This document shows positions 30,097 through 38,398 of a DNA stretch of 64,000 bases, in pieces (the first letter of the stretch is position 1; each line of letters opens with the position of its first letter). The position numbers and the translations under genes are program-made. Source of the DNA: VXYL01 sp965208525 (lineage in GTDB: Bacteria > Pseudomonadota > Gammaproteobacteria > Pseudomonadales > Azotimanducaceae). The stretch is from positions 1-64,000 of the forward strand of contig OZ242340.1 in NCBI GenBank assembly GCA_965208525.1. Reading direction: 5' to 3'. The notes beneath the pieces are model-generated. The model saw only the letters and a list, made by a program, of their open reading frames with translations. It did no database searches and was not told the DNA's origin.

Positions 30097-30792
30097 ATGA
30101 AAGCCGCCATCGTTACCGGCGCCAGTGCCGGCATTGGCCTCGCCACCGCGGAGCGCTTCGTCGACGCCGGCTTTGCGGTCGTCAACCTCTCCCGGCGCCC
30201 ATGTCCACTGCCAAGCGTTCAGCACATTCCGTGCGATCTATCCGACCCGCTCTTCCTGCACACCGTGCAAAGGCAGCTCGGAACGGCTTTGGGTGGAGCC
30301 GACGAGGTCGCCATGATTCACAACGCCTCCCGCCTCGAGAACGACAGCGCCACCGAAACCGCGGACCAGCCGTTCCGGGACGTAATGCAGATCAACGTGC
30401 TGGCCATCAACAGCCTGAACCGCTGGTTGATTCCGCGCATGGGTGCCGGTTCCTGCATCCTCTTCGTCGGCTCCACGCTGTCCGAGAAGGCGGTGCCGGG
30501 CAGCTTCAGCTACGTGGTGAGCAAGCATGCCCAGGTGGGCATGATGCGTGCCACCTGCCAGGACCTTGCCGGAACCGGCATCCACACCGCCTGCGTTTGC
30601 CCCGGCTTCACCGACACCGAGATGCTGCGCGACCATGTGCCTACGGATGCGATGGAATCGGTGCGCGGGATGTCTGCGTTCAACCGGTTGATCGAGCCTC
30701 GCGAGATTGCGGATGCGCTGCTGTGGGCAGCGGCCTCGCCGGTGATCAACGGCGCGGTCATTCACGCGAACCTGGGTCAAGTGGAACGATGA
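30097..30792 (+). CDS. Short-chain dehydrogenase/reductase
   Basis: 231 residues, ATG with AAGGAGAG upstream. A classical SDR Rossmann fold: TGASAGIGLATAERF at the N-terminus, HNAS (NNAG-like) near 85, catalytic Ser in FVGSTLSE, and Tyr/Lys in SYVVSKH, then CPGFTDTEM. NADP preference is suggested by the basic residues in LSRRP. Located between the PTPS-family gene and yhhQ and overlapping the latter as ATGA. The PTPS neighbour raises the possibility of a pteridine (sepiapterin-reductase-like) substrate, but no sequence feature proves it. Confidence 0.85.
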   Translation: MKAAIVTGASAGIGLATAERFVDAGFAVVNLSRRPCPLPSVQHIPCDLSDPLFLHTVQRQLGTALGGADEVAMIHNASRLENDSATETADQPFRDVMQINVLAINSLNRWLIPRMGAGSCILFVGSTLSEKAVPGSFSYVVSKHAQVGMMRATCQDLAGTGIHTACVCPGFTDTEMLRDHVPTDAMESVRGMSAFNRLIEPREIADALLWAAASPVINGAVIHANLGQVER

Positions 30793-31607
30793 CGGAAGCT
30801 GCCCTTAACGCAGCCACCCTGCCGAACTACAAGCAGCGCCGCCAGCGCGTCTTCCTCGTGCTGGCGGGGATCTTCCTCGGCACCCTGAGTCTGCTCAACA
30901 TCCTCGGCATCAGCCGCTTCGTCGATCTTTCCTTCAGCTTCTTTGGCCTCTTTGACATTCCGATGGTGCTGGCGGTGGGCGTGCTGCCGTATCCGGTCAC
31001 CTTCATCTGCACCGACCTCATCAGCGAGCTTTACGGGGTGAGGCGAGCCCGGGATGTCGTTCTGGTGGGCCTCTTGCTCAACATTTGGGTGGTGTTCCTG
31101 CTCTGGCTGGGCGGTGCCTTGCCGGGCTTCGAGACCATCGACCCTGCCACCGGGGCGCCGATGTTGGACGAAGCCGGCCGCCCGCCGCCCTTCTTCGAGA
31201 TTCGAGCCCTGGCGTTCGGCGCGGTGTTCGCGTCGATGGTGGCGTATCTCGTTGCCCAGTGGTGCGACGTGCAGCTGTTCCACTTCTGGAAATGGATCAC
31301 GAAAGGCCGCCATCTGTGGCTGCGCAACAACGGCTCGACGCTAGTGAGCCAACTGGTGGACACCACGGCGGTGATTCTGGTCACCCATTTCTGGGCAAAG
31401 GCGCTGCCGATCGACGAGAACTCCCCCATCGTCGGCCAACTCCTGACCTTCATCATTTCGGGCTATGTCTTCAAGATGGTGGTGGCGCTCGTGGACACCG
31501 GCCCCATCTACGGCTTGGTGGCGGTTCTGCGCCCCTGGCTCGGCATGACGAAGGACGAGGAAATCGGCAGCGACGACGAACCGGTGGCGTTTCTGGACAA
31601 CCGGTAA
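30789..31607 (+). CDS. yhhQ: Queuosine-precursor transporter family (YhhQ/VUT)
   Basis: 272 residues, ATG overlapping the SDR stop (ATGA). About six TM helices, with family motifs FDIPMVLAVGVLPYPVTF, CTDLISELYG, YLVAQWCDVQLFHFWK, LWLRNNGSTLVSQLVDT and a C-terminal helix YVFKMVVALVDTGPIY. Known: COG1738 proteins import preQ0/preQ1 for queuosine tRNA modification. The DLISELYG and RNNGST-QL-DT segments are diagnostic. It ends in an acidic tail (MTKDEEIGSDDE). It is the third gene of the PTPS-SDR-yhhQ group. Confidence 0.9.
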   Translation: MTEAALNAATLPNYKQRRQRVFLVLAGIFLGTLSLLNILGISRFVDLSFSFFGLFDIPMVLAVGVLPYPVTFICTDLISELYGVRRARDVVLVGLLLNIWVVFLLWLGGALPGFETIDPATGAPMLDEAGRPPPFFEIRALAFGAVFASMVAYLVAQWCDVQLFHFWKWITKGRHLWLRNNGSTLVSQLVDTTAVILVTHFWAKALPIDENSPIVGQLLTFIISGYVFKMVVALVDTGPIYGLVAVLRPWLGMTKDEEIGSDDEPVAFLDNR

Positions 31608-31653
31608 GGGGACTTGCCGGTGCGCTGGGGGCGGGATGCGCTTCCTTCGTGAG

Positions 31654-32589
31654 CTACAGCAAGAGCGATGCGGTCCGGGCCACCGACTCCTCAAGCACGC
31701 GGCTTTCCACCCCGCCGATCCTGAGGCGCGTGACGATGAGGTGCGTCATGCCAAGCTCCTCCGCATACTGCGCCACCCGCTCCTGCACAGCGCTCGGCTC
31801 GCCGATGATGGCCCACTCGTCGGTGGGCATGTCGCCGCGGCGGGGATCCGGCTGCATTTCCAGTTTCTCCCGCATCCGCCGCACGAGGGCGGCGTCTTCG
31901 GAAACGAACACGGAACGCATGATCGGCACTTCTGGCGGGGTGGCGACGTCCTGCTCTGCACACGCCTCGGCATGGCGGGCGTAGTTCGTTCTGAGCCGTT
32001 CCACCGTCTCCATGGGCGAAGCCAGATACGGCGAGCCGAAGGCGGCCGCCTGCGCCAAAGCCTTGGGGCCGAACGCCGCCACCCAAATCGGCGGATGCGG
32101 CTTTTGCACCGGCAGTGGCGAGAGCAGCACCGGCTCGGCACCTTCGCTCGTCACCACCGGTTCGCCTTGCCAGGCGCGGATCATGGCGTTCAGGCACCAG
32201 GCGAAGATGCGCCGCTTGTCCTTTCGTTCGATGGAAAACGCATCGAACATGGCGCCCTGATAGCCGCGCCCGACGCCCAGCGTCACCCGTCCACCGGATA
32301 GCTGGTCGAGCACTGCCACCTGTTCGGCGGCTTGCAATGGATGCCTGAGCGGCAGCAGATACGAGGTGGTGCCAAGCCGGATGCGGCTGGTGCCGCCAGC
32401 CACCGCGGCGAGCAGCATCAGCGGTTCGGGGATGGCGGCAGCGCCGGGGGGTTGCTGGGCGCCGCGAAAGTGATTCTCCGGCAGCCAGAAGGACTCGTAG
32501 CCCCAGCCTTCGGCCAACGCTGCCTGGCGCACCAGTTCCCGCCCTTCGGCATGTCCCGAAAGGTGCCACGGAGTGAGGCCGAGATGCAT
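31654..32589 (-). CDS. LLM-class flavin-dependent oxidoreductase (1)
   Basis: 311 residues, ATG start. A luciferase-like TIM barrel: GWGYESFWLPENHF, IRLGTTSYLLPLRHPLQAAEQVAVLDQLSGGRVTLGVGRGY (signature segment) and HPPIWVAAFGPKALAQAA. Known: these use FMNH2 or F420 for monooxygenation or hydride transfer on diverse substrates. Cofactor and substrate are not evident. It follows the PLC-like gene by 26 nt on the same strand, so the two may be co-transcribed, and it converges with yhhQ. Distinct from the second LLM protein at 45-46 kb. Confidence 0.87.
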   Translation of the reverse strand: MHLGLTPWHLSGHAEGRELVRQAALAEGWGYESFWLPENHFRGAQQPPGAAAIPEPLMLLAAVAGGTSRIRLGTTSYLLPLRHPLQAAEQVAVLDQLSGGRVTLGVGRGYQGAMFDAFSIERKDKRRIFAWCLNAMIRAWQGEPVVTSEGAEPVLLSPLPVQKPHPPIWVAAFGPKALAQAAAFGSPYLASPMETVERLRTNYARHAEACAEQDVATPPEVPIMRSVFVSEDAALVRRMREKLEMQPDPRRGDMPTDEWAIIGEPSAVQERVAQYAEELGMTHLIVTRLRIGGVESRVLEESVARTASLLL

Positions 32590-32615
32590 GGCGACGATTT
32601 AAAGCCGCGAAAGAC

Positions 32616-33542
32616 CTAACGTCGGCGCGGCGCGGCCATCGCGAGCTTGAGAACGTCGGGAGACAGGTCCGTTACGGCCACCGCCGTCTGCGGCGAGCGC
32701 AGCAAGGTCATGGCGGCCACGGTCGCCTGCACGGCCTCCCGATGCCGGGCCAGGGCGAACTGCCGATACAACGGATCGTTGTCGAGCAGGATGCAGGTTC
32801 GTTCGGTTCCCTCGGCAGTTCCCCCGCAAGGAAACTCCGTGCGCCGCCCGAAACTGTTGCCGGCGACGCCATACTGGCCAAACGCATCGTCGCCCTCGTC
32901 GAACTCCCAATACGCTTCCCAACCCACGGGCAGCCCCGGAATCACTTCCTGCACCGCGCCGATGGTGCTGTCGGCGACACCGGCGAGAAGCTGCTCCCAG
33001 GTGATGTCGGCGCCGCGCACCGCCGTGCAATCATCGGCCAGCGCCGCCGTGAGTGCATCCACGTCCACCGGATAGTTGTTGAAGCGGTCGGTGATGCTGA
33101 ACCGCCACCAACGCCCGGTGTAGATCGGCACCACATGCGCCGGGCTGGTTGCATCTTGCAGGTAGCTCACCACCCGGCCAAGGTCGGAGAACCGCTCCGC
33201 CAACTCCTGCTCGCTGGCAAGGCGCTGCGTGAGCTCCGCATAGTGGCGGTTCATGCGCGTCTCGACCATCCACAGGAAGCGCCCGGCTTCGCCCGCGCGG
33301 TCGTAGTAATTCCAGCGGAACAGCTTGCGCCAGAAGCCCTTGTCGGCCTGATCGGCATTGGCACGGGCGATGTAGCGCACTTCGAGCGGCGTCAGGCGCG
33401 GTGTTTCCACCCCAACACAGGCGTTGAACTGCTGCGCCGCAAGGAAGGTGATTTGCTGGTGGGTATCGCCTTCGTAGCCGCTGACATGAGCGGCGGCGAA
33501 AAGCGCCAACGCAACGAGCCCACGCTTGGCGGCGGCTTGCAT
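32616..33542 (-). CDS. Secreted zinc-dependent phospholipase C / S1-P1-nuclease-like protein
   Basis: 308 residues from ATG 33542 (GTG 33545 possible). Signal peptide: AKRGLVALALFAAAHVSG. The mature N-terminus has GYEGDTHQQITFLAAQQF, and the middle has VVSYLQDATSPAHVVPIYTG. A buried N-terminal Trp/His region plus an H-x3-D/D-x3-P-x-H pattern on helices is typical of the all-alpha zinc fold shared by bacterial PLC and S1/P1 nucleases. Probably a periplasmic or secreted phosphodiesterase. Which substrate (phospholipid or nucleic acid) is unclear, and overall similarity is remote. Confidence 0.6.
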   Translation of the reverse strand: MQAAAKRGLVALALFAAAHVSGYEGDTHQQITFLAAQQFNACVGVETPRLTPLEVRYIARANADQADKGFWRKLFRWNYYDRAGEAGRFLWMVETRMNRHYAELTQRLASEQELAERFSDLGRVVSYLQDATSPAHVVPIYTGRWWRFSITDRFNNYPVDVDALTAALADDCTAVRGADITWEQLLAGVADSTIGAVQEVIPGLPVGWEAYWEFDEGDDAFGQYGVAGNSFGRRTEFPCGGTAEGTERTCILLDNDPLYRQFALARHREAVQATVAAMTLLRSPQTAVAVTDLSPDVLKLAMAAPRRR

Positions 33543-34017
33543 CACCCGTCAGACACTAGCAGCAACGTTCATGGTGCGAACCATTGCATTTGTACGCTTA
33601 TGTTGCAAGCGCGAAACATGCGGCGTGTGGGCGGAGGCGTCCGAGAGCTGCGCTCCGAAGAACGACCAACGCCTGGAGGGAAGGCATTCTGCCTTCCCTG
33701 GCGCCGACAGGCGCCCTTCTCACTGCAAGTCGCGGTCCGCGCGCCAGAGGGCGCGCAGGGAAGGCAGAATGCCTTCCCTCCGAAGACCCGCCTTGCACAT
33801 GCGCTGGCGCACATGCTTCATTGTGGCAGGGAAGGAGAAAGCGCATACCGGCGCTTAAGGAAGGCAGGATGCCTTCCCTCCGAGGCGCTTCATGCCCGTT
33901 CCTCACACGTTCAGCGACTCGGCGTACTCGGCAGGCTGGACCCTCGCTGGCAAGCGCTGCGCAAATTCGACAAACTCCGTTGCGAGACCAACCCGACTTG
34001 GTAAGGAGAGGCAAACC
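33543..34017. repeat. Intergenic cluster of hairpin elements
   Basis: 475 bp without a gene. It holds GGGAAGGCA/TGCCTTCCC hairpins at 33678-33698 (loop TTC) and 33758-33778 (loop GAA), and a shorter one at 33859-33877. Between them are GC hairpins GGCGCC-GACA-GGCGCC (33700-33715) and GCGCGCC...GGCGCGC (33739-33756). The second 21-bp hairpin is repeated exactly at 39832-39852. The Shine-Dalgarno of the downstream dehydrogenase (AAGGAGAG) lies at 34003-34010. Confidence 0.65.
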
Positions 34018-35100
34018 ATGAAAGCCGCCGTTCTGCGCGAGATCAACGAGCCGCTATCGATTGAGGATGTTCGCACCGCCAAACCGGGCCCCCGCGAAGT
34101 GCTCATTCGCACCGCCGCGGCGGGGGTGTGTCACTCCGACCTGCACTTCCAGAACGGCTCCTATCCCTACCCGCGCCCAGCCGTCCTCGGCCACGAATCC
34201 GCCGGCGTGGTGGAGGCCGTGGGGACTGACGTCACCTACGTTCAGCCCGGCGACCACGTCATCACTTGCCTGTCGGCCTTCTGTGGCCACTGCGAGTTCT
34301 GCCTCACCGGCCACATGTCGCTGTGTCAGGAGCCGGAGTTGTCACGAGGCGCGGACGAGCCGCCACGCCTCTCCGGCGAGGGCGGCCCCATCTCGCAGTT
34401 TCTCAACCTCTCCTCGTTCGCCGAGCAGATGCTGGTGCACGAACATGCCATCGCCAAGATTCGCAAGGACATTCCGCTCGACCGGGCGGCCCTCATCGGC
34501 TGCGGCGTCACCACCGGCGTCGGCGCCGTCATCCACACGGCAGGCGTTGAGCCTGGTGCCACCGTGGCGGTGATCGGCTGCGGCGGCGTCGGGCTTTCCT
34601 GCATCAACGGTGCCGACATCGCCGGCGCGAGCAGGGTCATCGCCATCGACCGGGTGGCCTCCAAGCTGGAACTCGCGCGCAAGTTCGGCGCCACTGACGT
34701 TGTCAACGCCGCCGAGGTGGACCCCATCGAAGCGGTGCGGGAAATGACCGGCGGCGGCGTCCACTACTCGTTCGAGGCCATCGGCCTCAAGGTGACCGCC
34801 GAACAAGCCTTCAAGATGGTCCGCCCCGGCGGTGCCGCAACGGTCATCGGCATGATCCCGGTGGGAACGATGGTGGAGATTCACGGCCCCGAGTTCCTGC
34901 GCGAGAAGAAGCTGCAAGGCTCTTCGATGGGCTCCAACCGCTTCCGCGTGGACATGCCCCGATTCGTGGACTTCTACCTCGCCGGCAAGCTCCACCTCGA
35001 CGACATGATCGCGAGCCGCATCAAACTCGAAGACGTGAACGATGCCTTGGCGCAGCTAGAGACGGGAGAAGTCGCGCGCAACGTGATCGTCTTCGACTAA
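34018..35100 (+). CDS. Zinc-dependent alcohol dehydrogenase (MDR superfamily)
   Basis: 360 residues from ATG 34018 with AAGGAGAG upstream; the frame is open further upstream only through repeat DNA. Catalytic zinc ligands C38 (AGVCHSD) and H59-E60 (GHESAG). Structural zinc cysteines at 89, 92, 95 and 103 (AFCGHCEFCLTGHMSLC). NAD-binding VIGCGGVGLSCINGA with acidic D after the second strand (IAIDRV). Full-length and intact, closest in plan to class III-like or long-chain alcohol dehydrogenases. Cytoplasmic; substrate unknown. Apparently monocistronic, flanked by hairpin elements. Confidence 0.92.
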   Translation: MKAAVLREINEPLSIEDVRTAKPGPREVLIRTAAAGVCHSDLHFQNGSYPYPRPAVLGHESAGVVEAVGTDVTYVQPGDHVITCLSAFCGHCEFCLTGHMSLCQEPELSRGADEPPRLSGEGGPISQFLNLSSFAEQMLVHEHAIAKIRKDIPLDRAALIGCGVTTGVGAVIHTAGVEPGATVAVIGCGGVGLSCINGADIAGASRVIAIDRVASKLELARKFGATDVVNAAEVDPIEAVREMTGGGVHYSFEAIGLKVTAEQAFKMVRPGGAATVIGMIPVGTMVEIHGPEFLREKKLQGSSMGSNRFRVDMPRFVDFYLAGKLHLDDMIASRIKLEDVNDALAQLETGEVARNVIVFD

Positions 35101-35111
35101 GTCGCGACCCT

Positions 35112-35154
35112 CGGAGGCAGGGCGTCTCGCCCTCCGTAGTGCCGTCAGGCGCAC
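35112..35154. repeat. Hairpin element between the dehydrogenase and DUF898 genes
   Basis: CGGAGG-CAGGGCG-TCT-CGCCCTCCG (35112-35135) forms a near-perfect hairpin, followed by GTGCCGTCAGGCGCAC (35139-35154), again the specific-hairpin plus GC-hairpin plan. Related sequence (CCTACGGCGCACAGGGG) continues to ~35280 and overlaps the 5' end of the DUF898 frame. Confidence 0.55.
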
Positions 35155-35205
35155 AGGGGCGTCGCGGCCCGTTTCCGAGTTGTCGAAGGCGTTGGTGTAC
35201 ACCGG

Positions 35206-36351
35206 ATGCCTCATTACACATCGCAAGGACGGAACGTGCCTACGGCGCACAGGGGCGCGCCCTTCGGGCGCATCGACGAGGCGTCCTCGGTCCAAAGGTC
35301 CGTTACAGACTCGCCTCCACCGCCACGGTCGGCGCCAGCAAAGGAAGGGCCGAGCCAGTTGGTCTTCTACGGCGCGGGCTGGGAGTACTTTCGCGTCTGG
35401 ATCGCCAACGTGGCCCTGACGCTCGCCACCCTGGGACTGTACTCCCCCTGGGCCAAAGTACGCACCCGCCGCTACCTCTATGGCAACACGTACTTCGGGA
35501 ACGAGTCGTTCGATTTCACCGCTGATCCCGTCTCCATGCTGCCGGGGCGGCTGATTGCCGTCGCGCTGATCGCAACGCTCTGGGTTGCTGACCTGTTTTC
35601 GCCGCTTGTCTATGGCTTTTCGCTTTACTACTTCGCGGGCCTCTTGGCGTTCGCGCCGATCTTGCCGTGGGTGGTGGTGCGAGCGCGGTCGTTTAACCTG
35701 CGCCACACGCGCTGGCGCAACGTGGCGTTTGCCTTTCACGGGAGCTATCGCGACGCGGCGCTTTGGTATCCGCTCGCGATCATCGCCGGCTTTGCCAGCC
35801 TCGGCCTAGCATGGCCGTGGCTGCGCTGGCGCCGCGACCAGTACCTCACCTGCAACTCGAGCTTCGGCTTGACGCAGTGCCGCTTGGTGGGGGACTCCGG
35901 CGGCTACTATGGCGCCCATGCCGGCTCCGTTGGGATCGTGATCGGGTTGATGCTCCCGTTTGCATACATTGCCGGTAGAGCCTTGCCGTCTGTCGGCACG
36001 TTCGGCACCGCTCTCATCACATTCGCGCCGATATTCCTCGCCTCGGTCTATGTCAGCGTACGGATCGCCAACTACCGTTGGAGCAACACGACGCTGGGCG
36101 GAACGCGGTTCCGGCTTCGGCTCAGCGTGACGCAGATGTTCTGGCTCTACATGTCCAACATGGTGCTGATTGCTGCCACGGCCGGGCTCTTCATCCCGTT
36201 CGCCCGACTGCGCGTGTTCCGCTATCGGCTTTCCCGGTTCGAGGTCTTCCTCGCCCAGGACATGGCAACCTTCAAAGCCGACCCAGCCGCCTCGCCTAGC
36301 GCGTTGGGTGCAGCGATCAGCGACGGGTTCGAGATCGACGTCGGCGCATGA
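35206..36351 (+). CDS. DUF898/YjgN family membrane protein
   Basis: 381 residues from ATG 35206. A GTG at 35236 behind AAGGA (35225-35229) may be the real start, since the first codons read through repeat DNA. Two copies of a motif mark DUF898: VFYGAGWEYFRVWIANVALT...SPWAKVRTRRYLYGNTYFGNESF and the related LSVTQMFWLYMSNMVLI...PFARLRVFRYRLSRF. About six TM helices in the inner membrane. Function unknown in the family. It overlaps the M48 peptidase gene by ATGA, a pairing frequently seen in gammaproteobacteria and suggesting a shared membrane-quality role (inference). Confidence 0.85.
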   Translation: MPHYTSQGRNVPTAHRGAPFGRIDEASSVQRSVTDSPPPPRSAPAKEGPSQLVFYGAGWEYFRVWIANVALTLATLGLYSPWAKVRTRRYLYGNTYFGNESFDFTADPVSMLPGRLIAVALIATLWVADLFSPLVYGFSLYYFAGLLAFAPILPWVVVRARSFNLRHTRWRNVAFAFHGSYRDAALWYPLAIIAGFASLGLAWPWLRWRRDQYLTCNSSFGLTQCRLVGDSGGYYGAHAGSVGIVIGLMLPFAYIAGRALPSVGTFGTALITFAPIFLASVYVSVRIANYRWSNTTLGGTRFRLRLSVTQMFWLYMSNMVLIAATAGLFIPFARLRVFRYRLSRFEVFLAQDMATFKADPAASPSALGAAISDGFEIDVGA

Positions 36352-37376
36352 AGATCCATGCCGAGCTCTACGATGGATCCGTCACCCGCGGTCGTCCCGT
36401 GGTGCTGTCTGCGGCACCCGGCGGACGGCTGCGGATCGAAGACGGAGGCACCATCCGCGAGCACGCCTACGCAGAAGTGCGCATTGCCTCCCGAATCGCC
36501 GATGCGCCGCGGCGAGTCACGCTAGCGGACGGAAGCGGGTGCATTGCGACGGACAATGACGCTGTCGATGCCTTGGACGCAGCCCTCGCTCGTGCGGCAC
36601 CGGCACAGACGCGTGGACGCAGGTTTCGTCGCGGTGTGGACCGCCTCGCCCGATTGCTCGACCGGAACGCACTCGGTATGGCCATCGCCCTCACCGTCGC
36701 CGTCGGAATCCTGTTCGCTGCCAGCCGCTGGGGTGCGCCAGCTCTGGGGGCCGGCATCGTGTCGGCAACTCCGCCAGAGGCTGATGCTGCCATCGGCCAA
36801 CAGATGTTGGACGCCCTGGACCAGATTCGCGTGCTGCAGCCCACGTCCCTGACTCCGGAACGCCAGGCTGCCCTGCATCGGGCCTTCGAAGGCATCCGAG
36901 AGGACCTCGGTGTCGAGGCGCAGCTCGAGTTCCGCCAGTCCAAGCTGCTCGGTGCCAATGCGTTCGCGTTTGCCGGCGGCACCGTCATCCTGACCGATGC
37001 CATCGTCGAGATCGCCTCGCATGACGAGGAGCTCATCGCCGTGCTTGCACACGAACTCGGTCACGTTCGTGAGCGGCACTGGCTGCGCATGGTGGCGCAG
37101 TCTGCGGCGATAGTCGTGATTTGGACGGCGGTGACCGATCCGACGCTCGCGACGCTAGCCGCCGTCGCGCCCTCGCAACTGCTGGAACTGTCCTACTCAC
37201 GCGAATTCGAGCGGGAGGCCGACGAGATCGCATTCGACTACTTGACGCGCAACGGGATTCGGCCCACGCGCTTGCAGGACCTCCTGAGGCGCATCACCGC
37301 CTCTTGTGGCGAACACTGCGACCAAGCGTCGTGGCTTTCCTCGCATCCGCCGGTGGAGGAACGCAGTCGCGATTGA
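36348..37376 (+). CDS. M48-family zinc metallopeptidase
   Basis: 342 residues, ATG overlapping DUF898. The first ~100 residues are soluble, then one TM helix (~109-125) and a peptidase domain with zinc site H235-E236-x2-H239 in AVLAHELGHVRERHW and third ligand Glu in SREFEREADEIAFDYL. This layout (N-terminal beta-rich cytoplasmic part, TM, exported HExxH domain) fits M48 'peptidase Ste24-like' proteins next to DUF898. Likely degrades or trims envelope proteins. A C-terminal Cys pair (SCGEHC) lies near the HPP segment typical of M48. Confidence 0.88.
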   Translation: MKIHAELYDGSVTRGRPVVLSAAPGGRLRIEDGGTIREHAYAEVRIASRIADAPRRVTLADGSGCIATDNDAVDALDAALARAAPAQTRGRRFRRGVDRLARLLDRNALGMAIALTVAVGILFAASRWGAPALGAGIVSATPPEADAAIGQQMLDALDQIRVLQPTSLTPERQAALHRAFEGIREDLGVEAQLEFRQSKLLGANAFAFAGGTVILTDAIVEIASHDEELIAVLAHELGHVRERHWLRMVAQSAAIVVIWTAVTDPTLATLAAVAPSQLLELSYSREFEREADEIAFDYLTRNGIRPTRLQDLLRRITASCGEHCDQASWLSSHPPVEERSRD

Positions 37377-37435
37377 ACGATGGCCGCCTTGGCGTGCCAT
37401 CATGGGCCCGTAACTCACCGAGTGAAGGAGGGTCC

Positions 37436-38326
37436 GTGACCGCTTCCGATTTCTGGCCACCCGCGCCTGACCTGCGCCGGGACGACATCGCATTTTCGTT
37501 TCGGGGCAACGACTACCTTGGGCACCTTGTGGCACCGCCGGAGGATGCCGGTCCGCGGCCGTTGGTGATGGTGATTCACAACTACCAAGGGCTGAAGTTC
37601 TTCGATGTGGATGTGGCCGAGTATCTGGCGCGGGTGGGCTATGTGGGCCTTGCCATCGACGTGTACGGCAACATCGTGCCGCCGGCGGAGCGAGTCTGGC
37701 CGGAGGGCGCGGACGAGGCCGGCATCCATGCCTTTCAGAAAAAGTGCTTCGAGGGCTTGGTGGCGATGGATCACGACCACGAGCTCTTCCGCTCGCTGTT
37801 GGGCGAGTGGCTGCGGCGCGGCTTCGAACACCCCACCGTGGACGAGTCCGTTCCTGCAGCCGCCATCGGTTACTGCTTCGGCGGCATGGCGGTGATCGAG
37901 TGCGTGCGCGGCGGGCTGAACGTGGGCGGGGTCGTCTCCTTCCACGGCCTGCTTCAAACCGGCGAAGACCCAAACCCGGCCCGACACGGCGTCGAACGCC
38001 CGCCGCTGAAGCCTTGCGAGAACCGTTACAACACGAACGCCGTCATCCTCATCGAGAACGGTGCCGAAGACGGATTGGTTCCGGACGAAAGCAAGCAACG
38101 CTTCTTTGACGAGATGGACGCTGCCGGCGTGCCGTGGGTGTTCCACCACCATGCCAAGACCCCACACGGCTTCGCCTTGGCCCCAACCTTGGGCCCACCG
38201 GGCCGCCTGCACGAAGCCACCGACCGCCGCTCGACAATGGCCATGCTGGGTCTGTTCCGCGAAATCTTCCCCGGCGTGCCACAAAATCCCGTGTCCCACA
38301 ACGCCGCAGGAACCTCGATCCCGTAG
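37436..38326 (+). CDS. Dienelactone hydrolase family protein
   Basis: 296 residues from GTG 37436, with AAGGAGGG at 37424-37431; the frame upstream of it is antisense noise. Alpha/beta hydrolase with nucleophile C147 in GYCFGG, Asp in ENGAEDGLVP and His in TPHGFA, the Cys-Asp-His triad of dienelactone hydrolases. Known: hydrolyses dienelactones in chloroaromatic degradation, but many homologues act on other lactones or esters. No signal peptide, so cytoplasmic. No aromatic-degradation genes are nearby. Converges with the Do-type protease gene. Confidence 0.9.
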   Translation: MTASDFWPPAPDLRRDDIAFSFRGNDYLGHLVAPPEDAGPRPLVMVIHNYQGLKFFDVDVAEYLARVGYVGLAIDVYGNIVPPAERVWPEGADEAGIHAFQKKCFEGLVAMDHDHELFRSLLGEWLRRGFEHPTVDESVPAAAIGYCFGGMAVIECVRGGLNVGGVVSFHGLLQTGEDPNPARHGVERPPLKPCENRYNTNAVILIENGAEDGLVPDESKQRFFDEMDAAGVPWVFHHHAKTPHGFALAPTLGPPGRLHEATDRRSTMAMLGLFREIFPGVPQNPVSHNAAGTSIP

Positions 38327-38398
38327 TCCGTTGGCTCAAGCGCCGCGATGCCTCACCACGGGACGACGCATGTGTTGCCCGTTCGGTTCGGGTGCGCT

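Noticed and set aside
30093..30791. A 504-codon frame suggesting a fusion upstream of yhhQ
   Set aside because: The first 230 codons are an out-of-frame reading of the SDR gene; yhhQ has its own ATG at 30789 overlapping the SDR stop.
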